64,000 nucleotides of DNA. Source: Hysterangium stoloniferum (Eukaryota > Basidiomycota > Agaricomycetes > Hysterangiales > Hysterangiaceae). The stretch is taken from NCBI GenBank assembly GCA_015178975.1, contig WHVD01000071.1:124001-188000 (forward strand), in the 5' to 3' direction. Shown piece by piece: positions 11,351 through 22,393 of this stretch. A program made the position numbers and the translations under genes. Below the pieces are notes generated by a model that saw nothing but the letters and a program-made list of their open reading frames with translations, was not told where the DNA came from and searched no databases. Each line of letters starts with the position of its first letter. Position 1 is the first letter of the stretch.

Positions 11351-12440
11351 TGTTCTCCCTTCAAGAATGAAGGTGCCACGCCCTACTGGTATTCCACTGA
11401 AATTGTTGTCGCTAGTAAATTCGATGTGACTCCAGCCACTGTCAGTGCTCGCAATATATTCAACACCAGTCTAGAGAACCTCGCAGCGATCATTGCAACC
11501 GACTATCTTCGCCTTTCAATTGAGTCAAATTATCTATATCAGGGATTTGGGAATGTCTACACCCATTATGAAGACTCCCTAGCTCCCAAGATCTATAGTA
11601 AGCTTTAATACCGACTAATAAATAGGGATCTCGCGAAAGTAGTGTGTCTAGCCGAGTCTAGCCGAGCTAGCTAGCTCTCCTAGATGGCTCTGGACAATAT
11701 AGACGGCATGTTTACTGATCTTCCCACCTTCCTGAGGTAGGTTCATACAAGTCTGAAATCCGCGTTCTGTGTGAAATTATTGTCGGTTATCAATGGGATG
11801 TCAGTCTACCCACTGGTGGTACCCGCAAGTGTATTCAACGGATGTATGGGATCAACGAGTGGAACCTGCGAGGCTCGTGGCACCGGTGAAAAGTGACTGT
11901 CTGCGCTCTTATATTTCACGACCTATGGTAGCTTTGTTGGCAAGTTTTAAATGAAATAGAATTAGTTCAAGGAAATCGCCTAATAGTGCTTCACATGGTG
12001 TGAAGGTTGACGTAAGATCATGGATCCTGTCGAAGGTACACTGGCGTGAATGGAACATGAGCCTTAACGAGACATGTATCCGAATGGAGACGGGGCAGGC
12101 CTTTTCAGACCTTCAAAAATATCTTATTTAAAACAAGTGCCGTTCATGCGGAGGGTAGTCCAGGAATGACAAGTGCCCTCAAATGCATTTAAAACATGTA
12201 TGGGGACAACTGAAGACCTCGCGGCGATAATACAAAGTGACTACATGTGTTCTTACATCGGCTCAAATCATATATCTTTATAACATCTGGAGCCCCGGCT
12301 GCACAGTGGCTGAATGAAGGGCGACGCAATTGGGCCCCTCCTGGATTGGTTAATAGTGTCATATTTATCACAGATAAATTATTAGGAAGTCCTTCCAATA
12401 GATGGTGAAAGACCTTTGTCAGGGCAACCGTGTTTCCCAC
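11351..12440 (-). repeat. Orphan downstream flank without its gene
   Basis: The sequence matches the downstream flanks of copies 1, 6 and 9, with monomer cores near 11440-11530, 11830-11930 and 12185-12290, ending 'CAGGGCAACCGTGTTTCCC' at about 12420-12437. The family gene that should follow is absent. The sequence passes directly into the distal upstream region of the plus-strand copy 3, starting 'GATTTCAACACAATG'. A deletion or inverted-duplication junction therefore lies near 12440. Confidence 0.5.
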
Positions 12441-12593
12441 AACTGATTTCAACACAATGAAATCTCCTTTGAGAACTCTAGTCTTCTTCTTTGTTTTCTC
12501 GGATGGTCCACAAAATTCACGCCGCTTGATATTGTAAACGGTGAATGAAGAAATCACATTGGCTACAATAAACTCGACAAGGATATATCACGT

Positions 12594-12907
12594 CCACCTC
12601 CTAATCGACGCCTCTCAGGACCTGTCCCCCTCCGCCATCCTCAAGACCCATAAAGGGCTCACCGCTCTAGAACAATTCATGGACGCCTCGAACGCCTTTG
12701 GCAAGACGTAGCCCCCCTCCGTTCTTCTCTTTTTCTTTTCTCTTTTTTTTCCTCTGCCCTCTCACCCTCCCCCCACCTACAATCGACCCGCATACGCACA
12801 CCTACTCGCCCTAGTACCTACATACCCATCCACCTACTATTAGGGTACCTGCTCCCAACCGCTATGTATCTACGTTATGCGAGGCGGTATACAGATGTAT
12901 AAAAAAC
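12594..12907 (+). mobile_element. 3' end of a LINE (non-LTR retrotransposon)
   Basis: The fragment opens with about 38 codons in one frame ending at a TAG near 12710 ('LEQFMDASNAFGKT' just before the stop). This resembles the C-terminal tail after RNase H in fungal LINE polyproteins. A pyrimidine-rich 3' UTR follows and ends '...GATGTATAAAAAAC'. It is flanked by a 15-bp target duplication, AAGGATATATCACGT (12579-12593) and AAGGTTATATCACGT (12908-12922), as expected for target-primed reverse transcription with 5' truncation. Its last 45 or so bases are shared with the SINE-like elements at 19.1 and 22.7 kb. LINE assignment is inferred from the tail; no RT domain is present. Confidence 0.6.
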
Positions 12908-12917
12908 AAGGTTATAT

Positions 12918-12923
12918 CACGTG
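12918..12923. promoter_or_regulatory. CACGTG palindrome upstream of copy 3
   Basis: A CACGTG E-box lies 479 bp before the ATG of copy 3. The same palindrome, usually in 'TATCACGTGACC', lies upstream of copies 4 (19189), 5 (22735), 6 (30740) and 7 (35403) and of the exon 1 fragment at 57326 (57809). CACGTG is the binding site of bHLH factors in fungi; binding here is inferred. It also coincides with retroelement insertion points. Confidence 0.45.
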
Positions 12924-13352
12924 ACCGGGGTTTCCCCGTGGGAAGTTTTGATGTTAAACAGGAAGCGCGCAATGTTGCCTGGTAAAGTTTAGGGTTCACA
13001 GCGCCAACTTGAAGGCGGCAGCCAGAAAGCATCGCTCTTGACAGCATTTATATTATACATTGCAATGTCACTTCTCGAATATCAGAAAAGCCGTATTGCT
13101 TCCAACTTTGATGCTCAAGAACACTGGAAATACTATACTATGGTGTGACAATCGACCAAACTATTATTAGATGCCTTGTGATTTCAGCGGGAGGCGGAAG
13201 AAATTAATGAGGTAACTTAGTACATTGAAGCCTATATAATTCAAAGAAGGTGAGGGGAGCTTGTGTACGATGGGAGGGATGAACTGCTGTGAAACCTGTG
13301 TGAGGACGGCCACAAGGCTGTACCTTGGTGGAATTAACTCCGGCTGGTTGCG

Positions 13353-13360
13353 CCATAAAA
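13353..13360 (+). promoter_or_regulatory. TATA-like box of copy 3
   Basis: CATAAAAG lies 42-49 bp before the ATG of copy 3. The other copies have close variants in the same place: CATAAAAG (copies 2, 7), AATAAAAG (1), CATAAAGG (4), CATAAATC (8) and TATAAAGG (9). With a start context near CCACCAATG it makes up the family's core promoter. The conservation, compared with the freely varying bases around it, supports function. Confidence 0.5.
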
Positions 13361-13401
13361 GAACGACACCCTTTCTAGTGTAAGTACGACTGCTACCACC
13401 A

Positions 13402-15244
13402 ATGTCGACTTCAAACGATCCCACTCTGAGGAATCACGATTTGGCAACGGCTGAGATCCACTCTGAAGGCATAGAGGAGCTGCCCCCCTTAGTTTTCCAA
13501 GGTATATTGAGCTCACCGCCACCGGAACAGATGATTGATAAGGGGAAGAGGGAAAGTTTCCGGTTGAAGCTCAGGGAACGATGGAGCTGTAACGAACCTG
13601 GACATGATTTATGTTATCGGCCCCCCGTTGACGAGCAGCACATACAACTGTCTGAAAACCATATAGAGGTTTGGGTTGAAGAGTTGGTGAGTAAAACATG
13701 ATGCTGCTCTCATATGGTGCGCCTAAAATCCCATACATTCCAGTGTCAAGGAGAAACGAGCTACCATGATCCACCAATGATTGTTAGGGTATCCACCAAC
13801 AAGGCATCCAACCTCAGCCCATACCGCAGTCATGCCGAGGACTGGGGAATAATCTCAAGGAATCTTGGGACATCTTCAAGTATTGAAATTGGCCCCGGGT
13901 ATTACTGTGGAGTCGGTATGGAAAGGGTTCCGATGAAAGTCCTTCACCGTGCCAAGACAGCTTCGCTGATGGCAAAGCTGAGAATATACAAGGAAATCCT
14001 AAGTCGACTGTATCGAGAAGACCAGGCCTTGAGCAAGTTTCTGCAAAAGCATATTACGCTGCGAAAACTGGGAATGATAGTTCAAGAGACTGTTGATTTA
14101 ATGAGGTAGGGATAGCTTAGCGTTAATCTTTGAATACACTCATATCTGGCCGTAGACCCATATATCCAATTCAAGTTCGGAGAAGAGCCGCGTTGGTTTT
14201 CGATGATTTCCCGGCATCTTCACTTCGGAGTAACAAAGGTCACATTTCCCACTTGATGACATGTTTAGCTTGGACCTTCACGTGGTGTCCCGGCGTTCGT
14301 TGGTCAGATAGAGACGCGTCAACTGCGATTACGTCATCACTTTACAACGTTTTAGTCAAGTCACCGCTGCACACCAACTTGGATGAGGTTGCATCGACAT
14401 TTATCATACACATCGCGGGTTATCTACCAGGATTGCATAATACGTTACCGCTTATCGGCTTTACGAGTATCGTGGAAGCGATTTACCACATGCGTCAGCT
14501 GTCTGGAGAGGAGCTCACTGCGATCAGAGGCTTCATTGAATTCTGGTTACAACCGTGCGTCACGACATCATTACATTTCATCCTGCCCACCAAAACCATA
14601 ACAGACAACATCACACACAACGACGTTCCTTTTATCAATATTCTATACGGCTTCTCATGTGCTGCATCTACCAAGATGCATGGTTTCGATATATTGCTGG
14701 AACTGTATTGAGGGTTCTGTTGGACGACATAAACGTGCATATATCACCATTGAGACTTGATCTTAACTTGGAGACATTGTATTCACTGTATCGGAGTATT
14801 TGCTCCTTGCAAACCTTCTTCGACGACAGCACGCTTCTCACCGATCACATCAACCAGTTGATTGTGGTTTCTTCGTTCATTGGGCCCATCGTACGGTACG
14901 TTCACAATAATCATTTTTCAGCCCCAACTTATATCTACCCATTAAACTGTCCTACCAGTCTGATTCTGACGCACACGAATCCAAGTTGGGATCTCCTGGA
15001 GTCTGGTGAGCGCATAATGGCGTTGACTCTGAAACTGATAGCTGGATATTCCGACCCCGGATCCGCGTGTACCACAGTGCGCAGCCTCGATACCATAGCC
15101 ATTCTCGTTTCTCTCCTTCCACATTGTGACACAATGCGCCGCTCGACCAATCACCAATCTATCAGTTGCCGGCTTGAGCGTTTAGATTTCACCGCACGTT
15201 CTTTCCTTTGCGTGGTCGCCACACCTTGTGTCGGTAACGTTTAA
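13402..15244 (+). CDS. Copy 3 of the five-exon family, intact (540 aa)
   Basis: Exons 13402-13686, 13744-14105, 14156-14554, 14605-14895, 14959-15244; introns 57, 50, 50 and 63 nt. The spliced frame is 1623 nt without stops. Intron 3 (50 nt, GTGCGT..AACAG) is not a multiple of three, which explains why exons 3 and 4 appear in different frames in the raw sequence. In the protein, W61, C63, H68 and C71 form the exon 1 motif. The C-terminus ends 'CVGNV', shorter than in most copies and identical to that of copy 7, its inverted partner. Function unknown. The gene lies 479 bp downstream of a CACGTG element that is overlapped by a LINE target duplication. Confidence 0.75.
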
Positions 15245-15640
15245 TTAGACCCCCCCATATCAGTGTTGCGGAGCATGGTTCCCCTGACAAAGGTCTTGCA
15301 CCATCAATTGGACACACTTCCTCAAAATTTCTTTTCGATAATCCCGTGCACATCTCAACCAAACTAGGGGGAGTTCAATAGCGTCGCCCTTTAATTAACT
15401 TACTTTGCAGCTGGAGGTGCAAATTGTACACAGCTATATAGTTTGAGACAATGTAAGAGCGCATATAATCACTTTTTCTCATCGCTGCGAGCCCTGCACC
15501 TTGTGCACATACATGTGTTGAATACATTCGCGGCCATTACCCGTGGTTAGAATAACACCCGAATCATGAACGTACTCATGTTAAATAAAATCTCACTGGA
15601 TCAGGCGCATCGTATCTTCAAGCTAGTGTTCAATCGACAT
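15245..15640 (+). repeat. Downstream flank of copy 3
   Basis: No gene. This is the family downstream flank with one recognisable monomer (about 15430-15540). It matches about 32860-33253 in inverted orientation almost base for base. Confidence 0.5.
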
Positions 15641-16202
15641 GATCTATCATTTCCCAGGTAGGTTCATTTCAATACAAGGAGGGCCTTTACACTGTCGGGC
15701 CTTAAACTAGTTCTCGCCCTTTTAAAACTTGACACAATACTGCAGCGCCGCTTTCCCGTCAACAACAATTCCTCAAAGTTCAACTATACCAACGTTTCAT
15801 AGCATTCAGAGGAACGTCACCAAAGATACGTTTGAAACTGGTATGACATTAAATACAGTTCAATGGTGTGAGGGAGGGCGATGATTGGTTCGGGTACAAC
15901 ACATACAGCTGTCATCCGGAAATAGGCAGAATCGCCCCGTCAGTGGAGGTAAACCGAGACTGTATATATGGGTGATCATGCCACTCTGATTTTGGGAGGC
16001 CAAAATTCGCACTGATGAAGGTAAGTACGCTGCACCTTTATCATCAATGCGTGATGAAGGCTATTCTAGTCATCGCCCACCTGGAGAGAGGGTGTCATCG
16101 CAGGGTTACTACTATCGTATAATTCGGAGAAGAGAGCCTGCTCTCTTCGAAGAAAACTTACATCAAATAGGCATCATTCCCCAGTGATTCTGATGTTAAT
16201 AA
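15641..16202. repeat. Repeat shared with 32.3-32.9 and 58.3-58.5 kb
   Basis: The block recurs inverted at about 32285-32860 with high identity and, more diverged, at about 58270-58510. Landmarks are 'GCCTTAAACTAGTTCTCGCCC' (split between about 15706 and 15725) and 'GATGACAGCTGTATGTGTT' in reverse. No long conserved frame is seen. Confidence 0.5.
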
Positions 16203-16744
16203 TCAATATGGAGAGTCAGCTATTCTATGACTATGTTTATGCCGTCCACTATAATCTTCAATATAGCAAGGCACGAAAGGCCGGTGAGAAGTATACAGTA
16301 ACGACGTGATTGGAGTTGACGTATTACTTCTATCTTGACTGATCGATGCCGGGGGACCATATAACCCAAAGATGTCATAAGCTTGGCAATGAATGTTCGG
16401 TGGGCGGTGGTATTTTGTCTCCTCTTGGGATTGAAACATAGAGTCTATCCACAGTGTACACGATGACGATACTTTATTTCGTGCACCATCCCTTGACCCG
16501 ATTTCCACGTCTTCTTGAGACAGTGGTACATGCTGGTCGTCATTGTGGCCCGGTCACATAACTCATGTACAGGTTTGTTACAGGTCCATGGTTCTCCAAG
16601 CTTCTCTCCCAATATCTCTCTCATTCCCGTCATTATGATGTACTTCTTTTGTTCTGAACTCGATACACCCGGGGAAGCCAACAGTGGTAGCTCCTCAGTT
16701 CCTTCAAGAAGGGTCTCAGCCGTTGCCATCCCGTGAGTCCTCAA
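16203..16744 (-). pseudogene. Truncated, rearranged family copy
   Basis: The reverse strand starts with a recognisable exon 1 (16744 downwards; 'LLEGTEELPLLASPGV'), with the C-x4-GH-x2-C motif altered to C-x4-VH-x2-C. This is followed directly by pieces resembling exon 2 ('KYHRPP') and exon 3 ('TPITSLLYT'), with most of both missing. Stops interrupt it. The inverted duplicate at 31929-32279 holds the same rearranged core in a single open frame, so the rearrangement predates the inverted duplication. Confidence 0.5.
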
Positions 16745-18208
16745 CGTCGTTTAGTTGAGGGTATACATTGGTGTATCACAGGTGTACTCGTACCAAAGGG
16801 ATGGCTGACCTTTTATGGTGCAGTCAGCCAGAGAGTTGATTCCACCGCATTGCATTGACCATGATCAGAGCTGGGTTTTCTCGCAATGGTGCAGGGAACC
16901 TTTATCCATCCAACTATGGATTTAAACACTATGACAATAAAATTATAAAGCGGGGAGTAGACTGGGAACAGTGCAAACACGAATGGAAAACAAACAGACA
17001 ATGGGAAAATGACATCCAAAAGCACACAGGGCGAGCTTGGATGATGCCTGAAATCTAACACATTCATAGTTTATAGTATATTTCACACTAGATTATGCGG
17101 TACTTTACAGTATCGGATTAATATCAAGGTAAGTTCTAAACACGTCTATTGAGTAATGCCCACTCAACAAACCCAGCAGGAACATACTGCCGTCCCCCCT
17201 GGGTTTGAGACGCATTATAGCCAGATTAGTAAATTATCATAGTTGTTACCATATTTTCATCCAGTAATTAAGAACCCATACAGTGAGTTTTAACCGTCGC
17301 TGCGGGCTCTGGAGTTTCAACTTGATGATGTGGTACATTTGGGATACATTCGTAGTCAATGGTAGAATCCTGACCATATGAGGCTGAGAATCATAGGTCA
17401 TACTGTCAAACCTATACATCCTATTTGTGATGCCTTCACATACTGCGTCAGCCGTCAACTGAGAATACATCATTACACTATACGTAAATAACCACATCTA
17501 CCAAGTGGGAGAAGGTTGCATCTACATTTACTTTAAACATCCACAGAAATTTATCGTGCTTTAATCCTTTAAAATTATAAAGATACTTTATTGTCCCTTT
17601 CGCATTAATCGTAGGAAATACATGCAAAGGGGAATGATTTTTTCTTGCCTCATGGAAAGTCCTTTTTAGACTATTCTCTATTTTTTCTCGTCCACTATTG
17701 TTCCACATTCGCACATGAAATTAACTCACCTCTTTAATCCTCACTCAAATGAGTCCGTATTGGCCGCAGTTGTCGGTTGGGGAAAGACTAATTGCGGTAG
17801 CACTGAAGCTAATATCTGGATCTTCTGACCCAACATTCGCATCCACCCCAGCGCACGATCTTAATACCGTCACAAGTATTTTTTGCTCTTACACATCACT
17901 ACATACTTGGAACAAACTAAGAGGAGGAGCTCACTATTTCTGCTTTAGTAGTTCGCTTTGAAGGGCGATTAACCCTTATAAACCTGTATAGTTTGAAGGA
18001 ATCTCAGAGCACATACAATGGCTTCTTATTATAATTACAGCTCTGTGCTGAGTCTGTGACAAATGTTGGGGCGATGATGCCTTCCAATTTGTAGGACTCG
18101 TCATTGGCTATTGTTCTCAGGGTGTATATAAGTAGTATAGGATTCTGGTAATAACGGTATATTTTTGCTACCTATGAGACACAGGTCAAACAGACATTAT
18201 ATTGAGCC
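16745..18208. repeat. Mixed decayed repeats with an exon 5 remnant
   Basis: No intact gene. About 16855-17090 is an inverted copy of the 6.15/39.35 kb repeat. 17250-17720 resembles decayed exon 3-4 sequence on the minus strand. 17749-17961 (+) translates to an exon 5-like stretch ('ALKLISGSSDPTFAST', compare 'TLKLIAGSSDPESACT') that soon breaks. 17980-18200 resembles the downstream-flank monomers. These are remnants of at least two old copies in opposite orientation. Confidence 0.4.
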
Positions 18209-18213
18209 TTCCT

Positions 18214-18482
18214 GTTGGAATTGGTGATGAAACCACCCTTTTCCTAGGGGCGGTTCACCCATTTCCTCACTTTTTCATATGAGGATGCTAATTGTGGGCC
18301 ATTTTTTCTGAGGTTAATGCATGCCAGAACCAGTGTACACCTAAACTAGCATCCTACCTATCATGTCAGAAGGTGATTCACTAACTGACACATTGATTGA
18401 CAAGCAAGTGCTATTATTACAAGTCTATTACCCACTTGTAGATTGTGTATTACAATAAGCCAACTCATACTATTTTTAATAT
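18214..18482 (+). mobile_element. 269-bp non-autonomous insertion, target duplication TTCCT
   Basis: The element starts GTTGGAATTGGTGATGA and ends CATACTATTTTTAATAT. It is flanked by TTCCT at 18209-18213 and 18483-18487. The uninterrupted site is seen inverted at about 3138-3165 upstream of copy 1. A second copy, in the opposite orientation and with its own duplication (ATGAA), lies at 39618-48812, split by later insertions. The ends are neither TG..CA nor a clear terminal inverted repeat, so the class is unknown. It carries no frame. Confidence 0.6.
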
Positions 18483-18487
18483 TTCCT

Positions 18488-18650
18488 TATGATTCTGATG
18501 AGCTTCGAGAACTGATTTCAATGCAATGAAATTTACCTTGAGAACTCTGGTATTCCTCAGATGGTTTACAAAGTTCAAGCCATTTGATATGGCAAGGGTT
18601 AGTCAAGAAATCACATTGCTACAATAAACCCGAGTAGACTATCATGTGAC
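18488..18650 (+). promoter_or_regulatory. Distal upstream region of copy 4
   Basis: The sequence matches the distal upstream region of copies 3, 6 and 9 (for example 'GCTACAATAAACCCGAGTAG'). It ends in AGACTATCATGTGAC (18636-18650), which is repeated with two changes at 19182-19196 on the far side of the SINE-like element. Confidence 0.45.
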
Positions 18651-19181
18651 AAGGCTCTCTTGTTCTGTGACCACCACCTGCCTCTGGGGTTGGGTCCCCC
18701 ATGTTTGTGGTAAAAGGACAGAGAGGCAGATGACAGTGAACAGGCTTGGGGAGCCGAATTCACTGCTCTGTCAAAGTCGGCAGCCTTCAGTGTTGCCTGT
18801 GGACCATCACTGGCACCTCCTAAACCATGACCGCAGCCTGGCAACAGTCTTTTCTTCCTACCCACCCCTGACTCCAGCATTCACTTATGCACTAGCAATG
18901 CAAGACTTCAGTGTGCCTGCAGCCATCATCAACGCCTTTAGCAGGATCTCGGGTTCTTCCTGGGGCTTTGGCCCAAATGGCATGTGCTGTTCACTGGGAA
19001 AGTTCAGCGCAATCACCTCTCTTTATTCAACCATCCTGCCAACCACCACTCGCTCCGATGCATCCGGCCTGCTTCCTCTTCATCCTCCCGTAGATACTAT
19101 AGTAGCTATGCTCTATACGATGCTGCGGAACTGCTATGTATCTTGGTTATGCGACGCGGTATATAAATGTATTAAAAAAAG
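18651..19181 (+). mobile_element. SINE-like retroposon, 531 bp
   Basis: A 531-bp element ending in 'GTATTAAAAAAAG' is inserted in the copy 4 upstream region. It has a 15-bp target duplication, AGACTATCATGTGAC and AGACTGTCACGTGAC, on its two sides. A 5'-truncated relative lies at 22394-22727, and an inverted relative with a different 3' half at about 35412-35935. The last 45 or so bases match the 3' end of the LINE fragment at 12.86-12.91 kb, as in SINE-LINE tail sharing. A 184-codon frame crosses it but is not kept in the other copies. No convincing pol III A and B boxes were found, so 'SINE' rests on length, tail and target duplication. Confidence 0.6.
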
Positions 19182-19188
19182 AGACTGT

Positions 19189-19194
19189 CACGTG
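19189..19194. promoter_or_regulatory. CACGTG palindrome upstream of copy 4
   Basis: The palindrome lies 465 bp before the copy 4 ATG. It is inside the right-hand target duplication of the SINE-like element; the left-hand copy has changed to CATGTG. Confidence 0.4.
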
Positions 19195-19658
19195 ACCTGA
19201 GTGGAAAGTATGAAAATTAAACAGGAAGCGCGCAATGTTGGCTGATAAAGTTTAGGGTTCGTAGCGCCAACTTGAAGGCAGCAGCCAGGAAGCATCGCTC
19301 TTGACAGCATTTACATTGTCCATGGCAGTGTCACATCTCGAATATCAGAAAAGTTGTATTCCTTTCAACTGCGATTCATGAACACCAGAAATACTAGGCT
19401 ATGGGGTGACAATCGACTAAACCATTATTAGATGCTGTGTGACTTCAGCGGAGGCGTAAGAAAGTAGTGAGGTAACTTATACACTAAATCCTATACGGTT
19501 CAAGGAAGGTGAATGGACTACGAAGACAGGGATGAAGTGCTGTGAAACCTTTGCAAGCACGGCAACAAGGCTATACCTTGGTAGACTTAACTCTCCGACC
19601 GACTGTGCCATAAAGGCGCGACACCCTCCTCGAGTGTGAGTACGACTGCCACCCACCA

Positions 19659-21506
19659 ATGTCTATTTTAAATGAGGTGACCTTGGGGAATCGCGATTTG
19701 GCAACGGCAGAGTCGTACCTTGAAGGCGCTGAGGAACTACCACCCCTCGTTTCCCCAGGTGCATTAAGCTCAGCGCAGCAAGACGAGATCTTTGAGATGA
19801 GGATGAGGGAAAGATTCCGGTTGAAGCTCAAGGAACGATGGAGATGTAGCGAACCCGGACATGTCTTATGTTATCGACCCCCCGATGAAGAGCAGCACAT
19901 ACAACTGTCTGCACACCATATAGAAGTGTGGGTTGAGGAGTTGGTGAGTAAAGTATGATGCCATTTCCATGTGATTTGTGTGACATCCCGCACATTTTAG
20001 TGGCAAGGAGAGACGACCTACCATGACCCACCCACTGTTGTTAAGATGTCTTGGAGATCCAACAACACGGCAACCAACCTCAGCCCATATCGCGGTCATG
20101 CCGAGGACGGACGAAGTGTCTCACAGTATGTTAGAACATGTTCCAGTATTGAAATTGGCCCCGGATATTACTGTGGAGTCTGTTTGGAAAGGGTTGGGAT
20201 GAAAGCCATTCACATTGTTAAGACAGCTTCGCTGATCGCGAAGCTGACCATATACCAGCAAATAATGAGTCGATTGTATCAATCCGGGGCCTCTGGCAAG
20301 TTACTACACAAGCATATCACGCTGCCAAGACTTGGAAGACTAGTTCAATACAGTGTTGACTTAATAAGGTAAGGATAGCTCAGCGTCAAGCTTGAATACA
20401 CTCGAAATACCGATGTTTTCGCAGACCCACATATCCACCCCACATTCGGGAAAGAGCGAAGATGGTTTTAAACGAAGTCATCTTTTATCCACCGTGGGAT
20501 AGGAACGGTCACACTTCCCAGATTATTACATCTTTGGCTGCGGCCTTCATTTTTAGTCCCGGTGTCTTATGGTCGGATAGAAGCAATGTGTCAACTACTA
20601 TTACGTCGTCACTTTGCAACGTTTTAGTCAAGTCACCGCTGTACACAAAATTTCATCAGGTTGCATCAACGTTTATCACACAAATCGCCGGTTTTCTATC
20701 ACAATTTCATGATTGCTCACTCATAAGTGGCTTTGTGTATATCGTGAAAGCGATCTGCCACATGCGTGAACTATCTGTAGAGGAGCTCACGGCGATCAGA
20801 TGGTTCATTGAATTCTGGTTACAACTGTACTTCGAGACATCACTTCACTTCATCCTGCCCACGAAAATCATGACAGACAAAATCATCGACAGCGAGTTTA
20901 CTTGGATGAATGTCCTATAAAGCTTGTCGTGTGTTGCATCCACCAAGATGCATGGTTTCGAGATATTGCCGGAGCTGTATTGAATGTTTTAGCGGACGAC
21001 GTAAACATGCATATAGCGTCATTGACACGTCATATTGATCGGTGGACGTCAGTGCCACGTCACGATGATTGCTGGACATCATATTCATTGTATTGGAGTA
21101 TTGGCTGCTTGAACACCTTCTTCCACGACAGGACGCTTCTCACCAATCACATACAATGTTTGACCTTCCAGCACCGTCCTATATCCGCCTTTGAAACATT
21201 CCTACCAGCCTGATTCTGACGCACACGTTTCCACAGTAGTATCTCCTGCAGTGTGGTGAGGGCGTAATCACGTTGACTCTGAAGCTGATAACTGGATCTT
21301 TCGAGCCCGAATCCGCGTGTACCACAGTGCGCAGCCTCGATACCATTGCCAATCTCGTTTCTCTCCTTCCACATTGTGACTTAATGCGCAGCTGGCCCAA
21401 TGACAAATCCACCAGTCACGCCCTTGCGCGATTGGATTCCACCGTGAGTTCCTTCCTTTGTGTCGTCGCGACACCTTCCACTCGTGTGTCCGTGGGGTCT
21501 AATTAG
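19659..21506 (+). pseudogene. Copy 4 of the five-exon family, damaged at the exon 4 / intron 4 border
   Basis: Exons 1-3 are open: 19659-19943, 20001-20368, 20425-20826, with introns of 57, 56 and 50 nt after them. Exon 4 starts at 20877 and stays open until about 21150. There a deletion of roughly 50 bp has removed the end of exon 4 and the GTACGT donor of intron 4. The frame then runs into non-homologous residues and stops at 21213. Exon 5 (21209-21506) is itself intact in another frame. Exon 4 also has a short insertion ('RWTSVPRHDDCWTS'). A C-terminally truncated product of about 460 residues could still be made, so expression is not excluded. Confidence 0.6.
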
Positions 21507-22393
21507 ACGCCGATGAGTGTTGGGAAAGCACGGTTGCCCTGACAGAGGTACTGCACCATCGATTGGAAACACTTCCTAATAATTTATCTTCGATAATGCG
21601 ATACATCCCAACCAAACCGGCAGCAGCCCAATTGCGTCGCCTTTTATTCAACCCACTCTGCAGCCGGGGCTGCAGATGTTATAATAATATATGATTTGAG
21701 CCAATATAAGAACACATATAGTCACTTTGTATTATCGCCTGGAGTTCTGCAGTTGTCCCCATACATGTGCTAAATACATTTGAGGGGACTAGTCATTCCT
21801 GGACTAACTTCCATGATCTTAGACCCGACGATCTTCACACCGTGCAAGGCACTTACTGTTGGGCGAATTACTCAAGGTAATTCTACTTCAACTTTATAAC
21901 AAAGCTGTCATAGGTGGCGCCATATAAGAGTGCATATAGTCACTTTTAATGATCTCTGCGAGGTGCTCTAGACTGGTGTTGAATATATTGCGAGCGCTCA
22001 CCGTAGCTGCAGTCATATCGGATTTACTAGCGATAAAAATTTCTATGGCATACCACTAGGACGTTGTGTCAAAGGAGGCCGTGCCACCTTTATTCTTGCG
22101 TTGTTTGTTTGCGAGAAGAGGAAGCCGGGTCAAGCCATTGTACAACACGATGATCAAAATACCAGCACTTCTCATCAGTCATGATCTTTCACATTGGATA
22201 AGAGAAAGGGAGCTTGTGGTTCCAATCAAATAAGACCTGAAAAATAGCCACGATGACCGGCCGCATGGAGGTGCCAATCCACGGGAAATCTCCTTTATGT
22301 TGTGTCTCAATATTTCAGCCGTTAGTCTCACACGTCACGCGAGGACAATTTATTTTACTCGCTATCCGAACATTTCCCCTACTCCTCCCATTT
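21507..22393 (+). repeat. Downstream flank of copy 4 and adjacent repeat
   Basis: No gene. 21507-22010 is the family downstream flank with monomer cores near 21680-21790 and 21925-22000. 22010-22393 is the dispersed block also seen at 25.7-26.5 kb and inverted at 6.8-7.2, 49.1-49.45 and 54.0-54.4 kb. The uninterrupted 'CCTGAAAAATAGCCAC' at about 22236 is the empty site for the solo LTR at 25941. Confidence 0.5.

Noticed and set aside
12189-12557. A 122-codon minus-strand frame
   Set aside because: It spans the junction between an orphan downstream flank and an upstream region, with no counterpart in other units.
14896-14921. A 26-27 nt micro-intron ending at the first TTTCAG or TTCCAG after GTACGT
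   Set aside because: It is too short for spliceosomal introns, and copies 2 and 6 fit the downstream AG at 63 (46) nt better.
18646-19200. A 184-codon plus-strand gene
   Set aside because: It lies wholly in the SINE-like element and is not preserved in the related elements at 22.4 and 35.5 kb.
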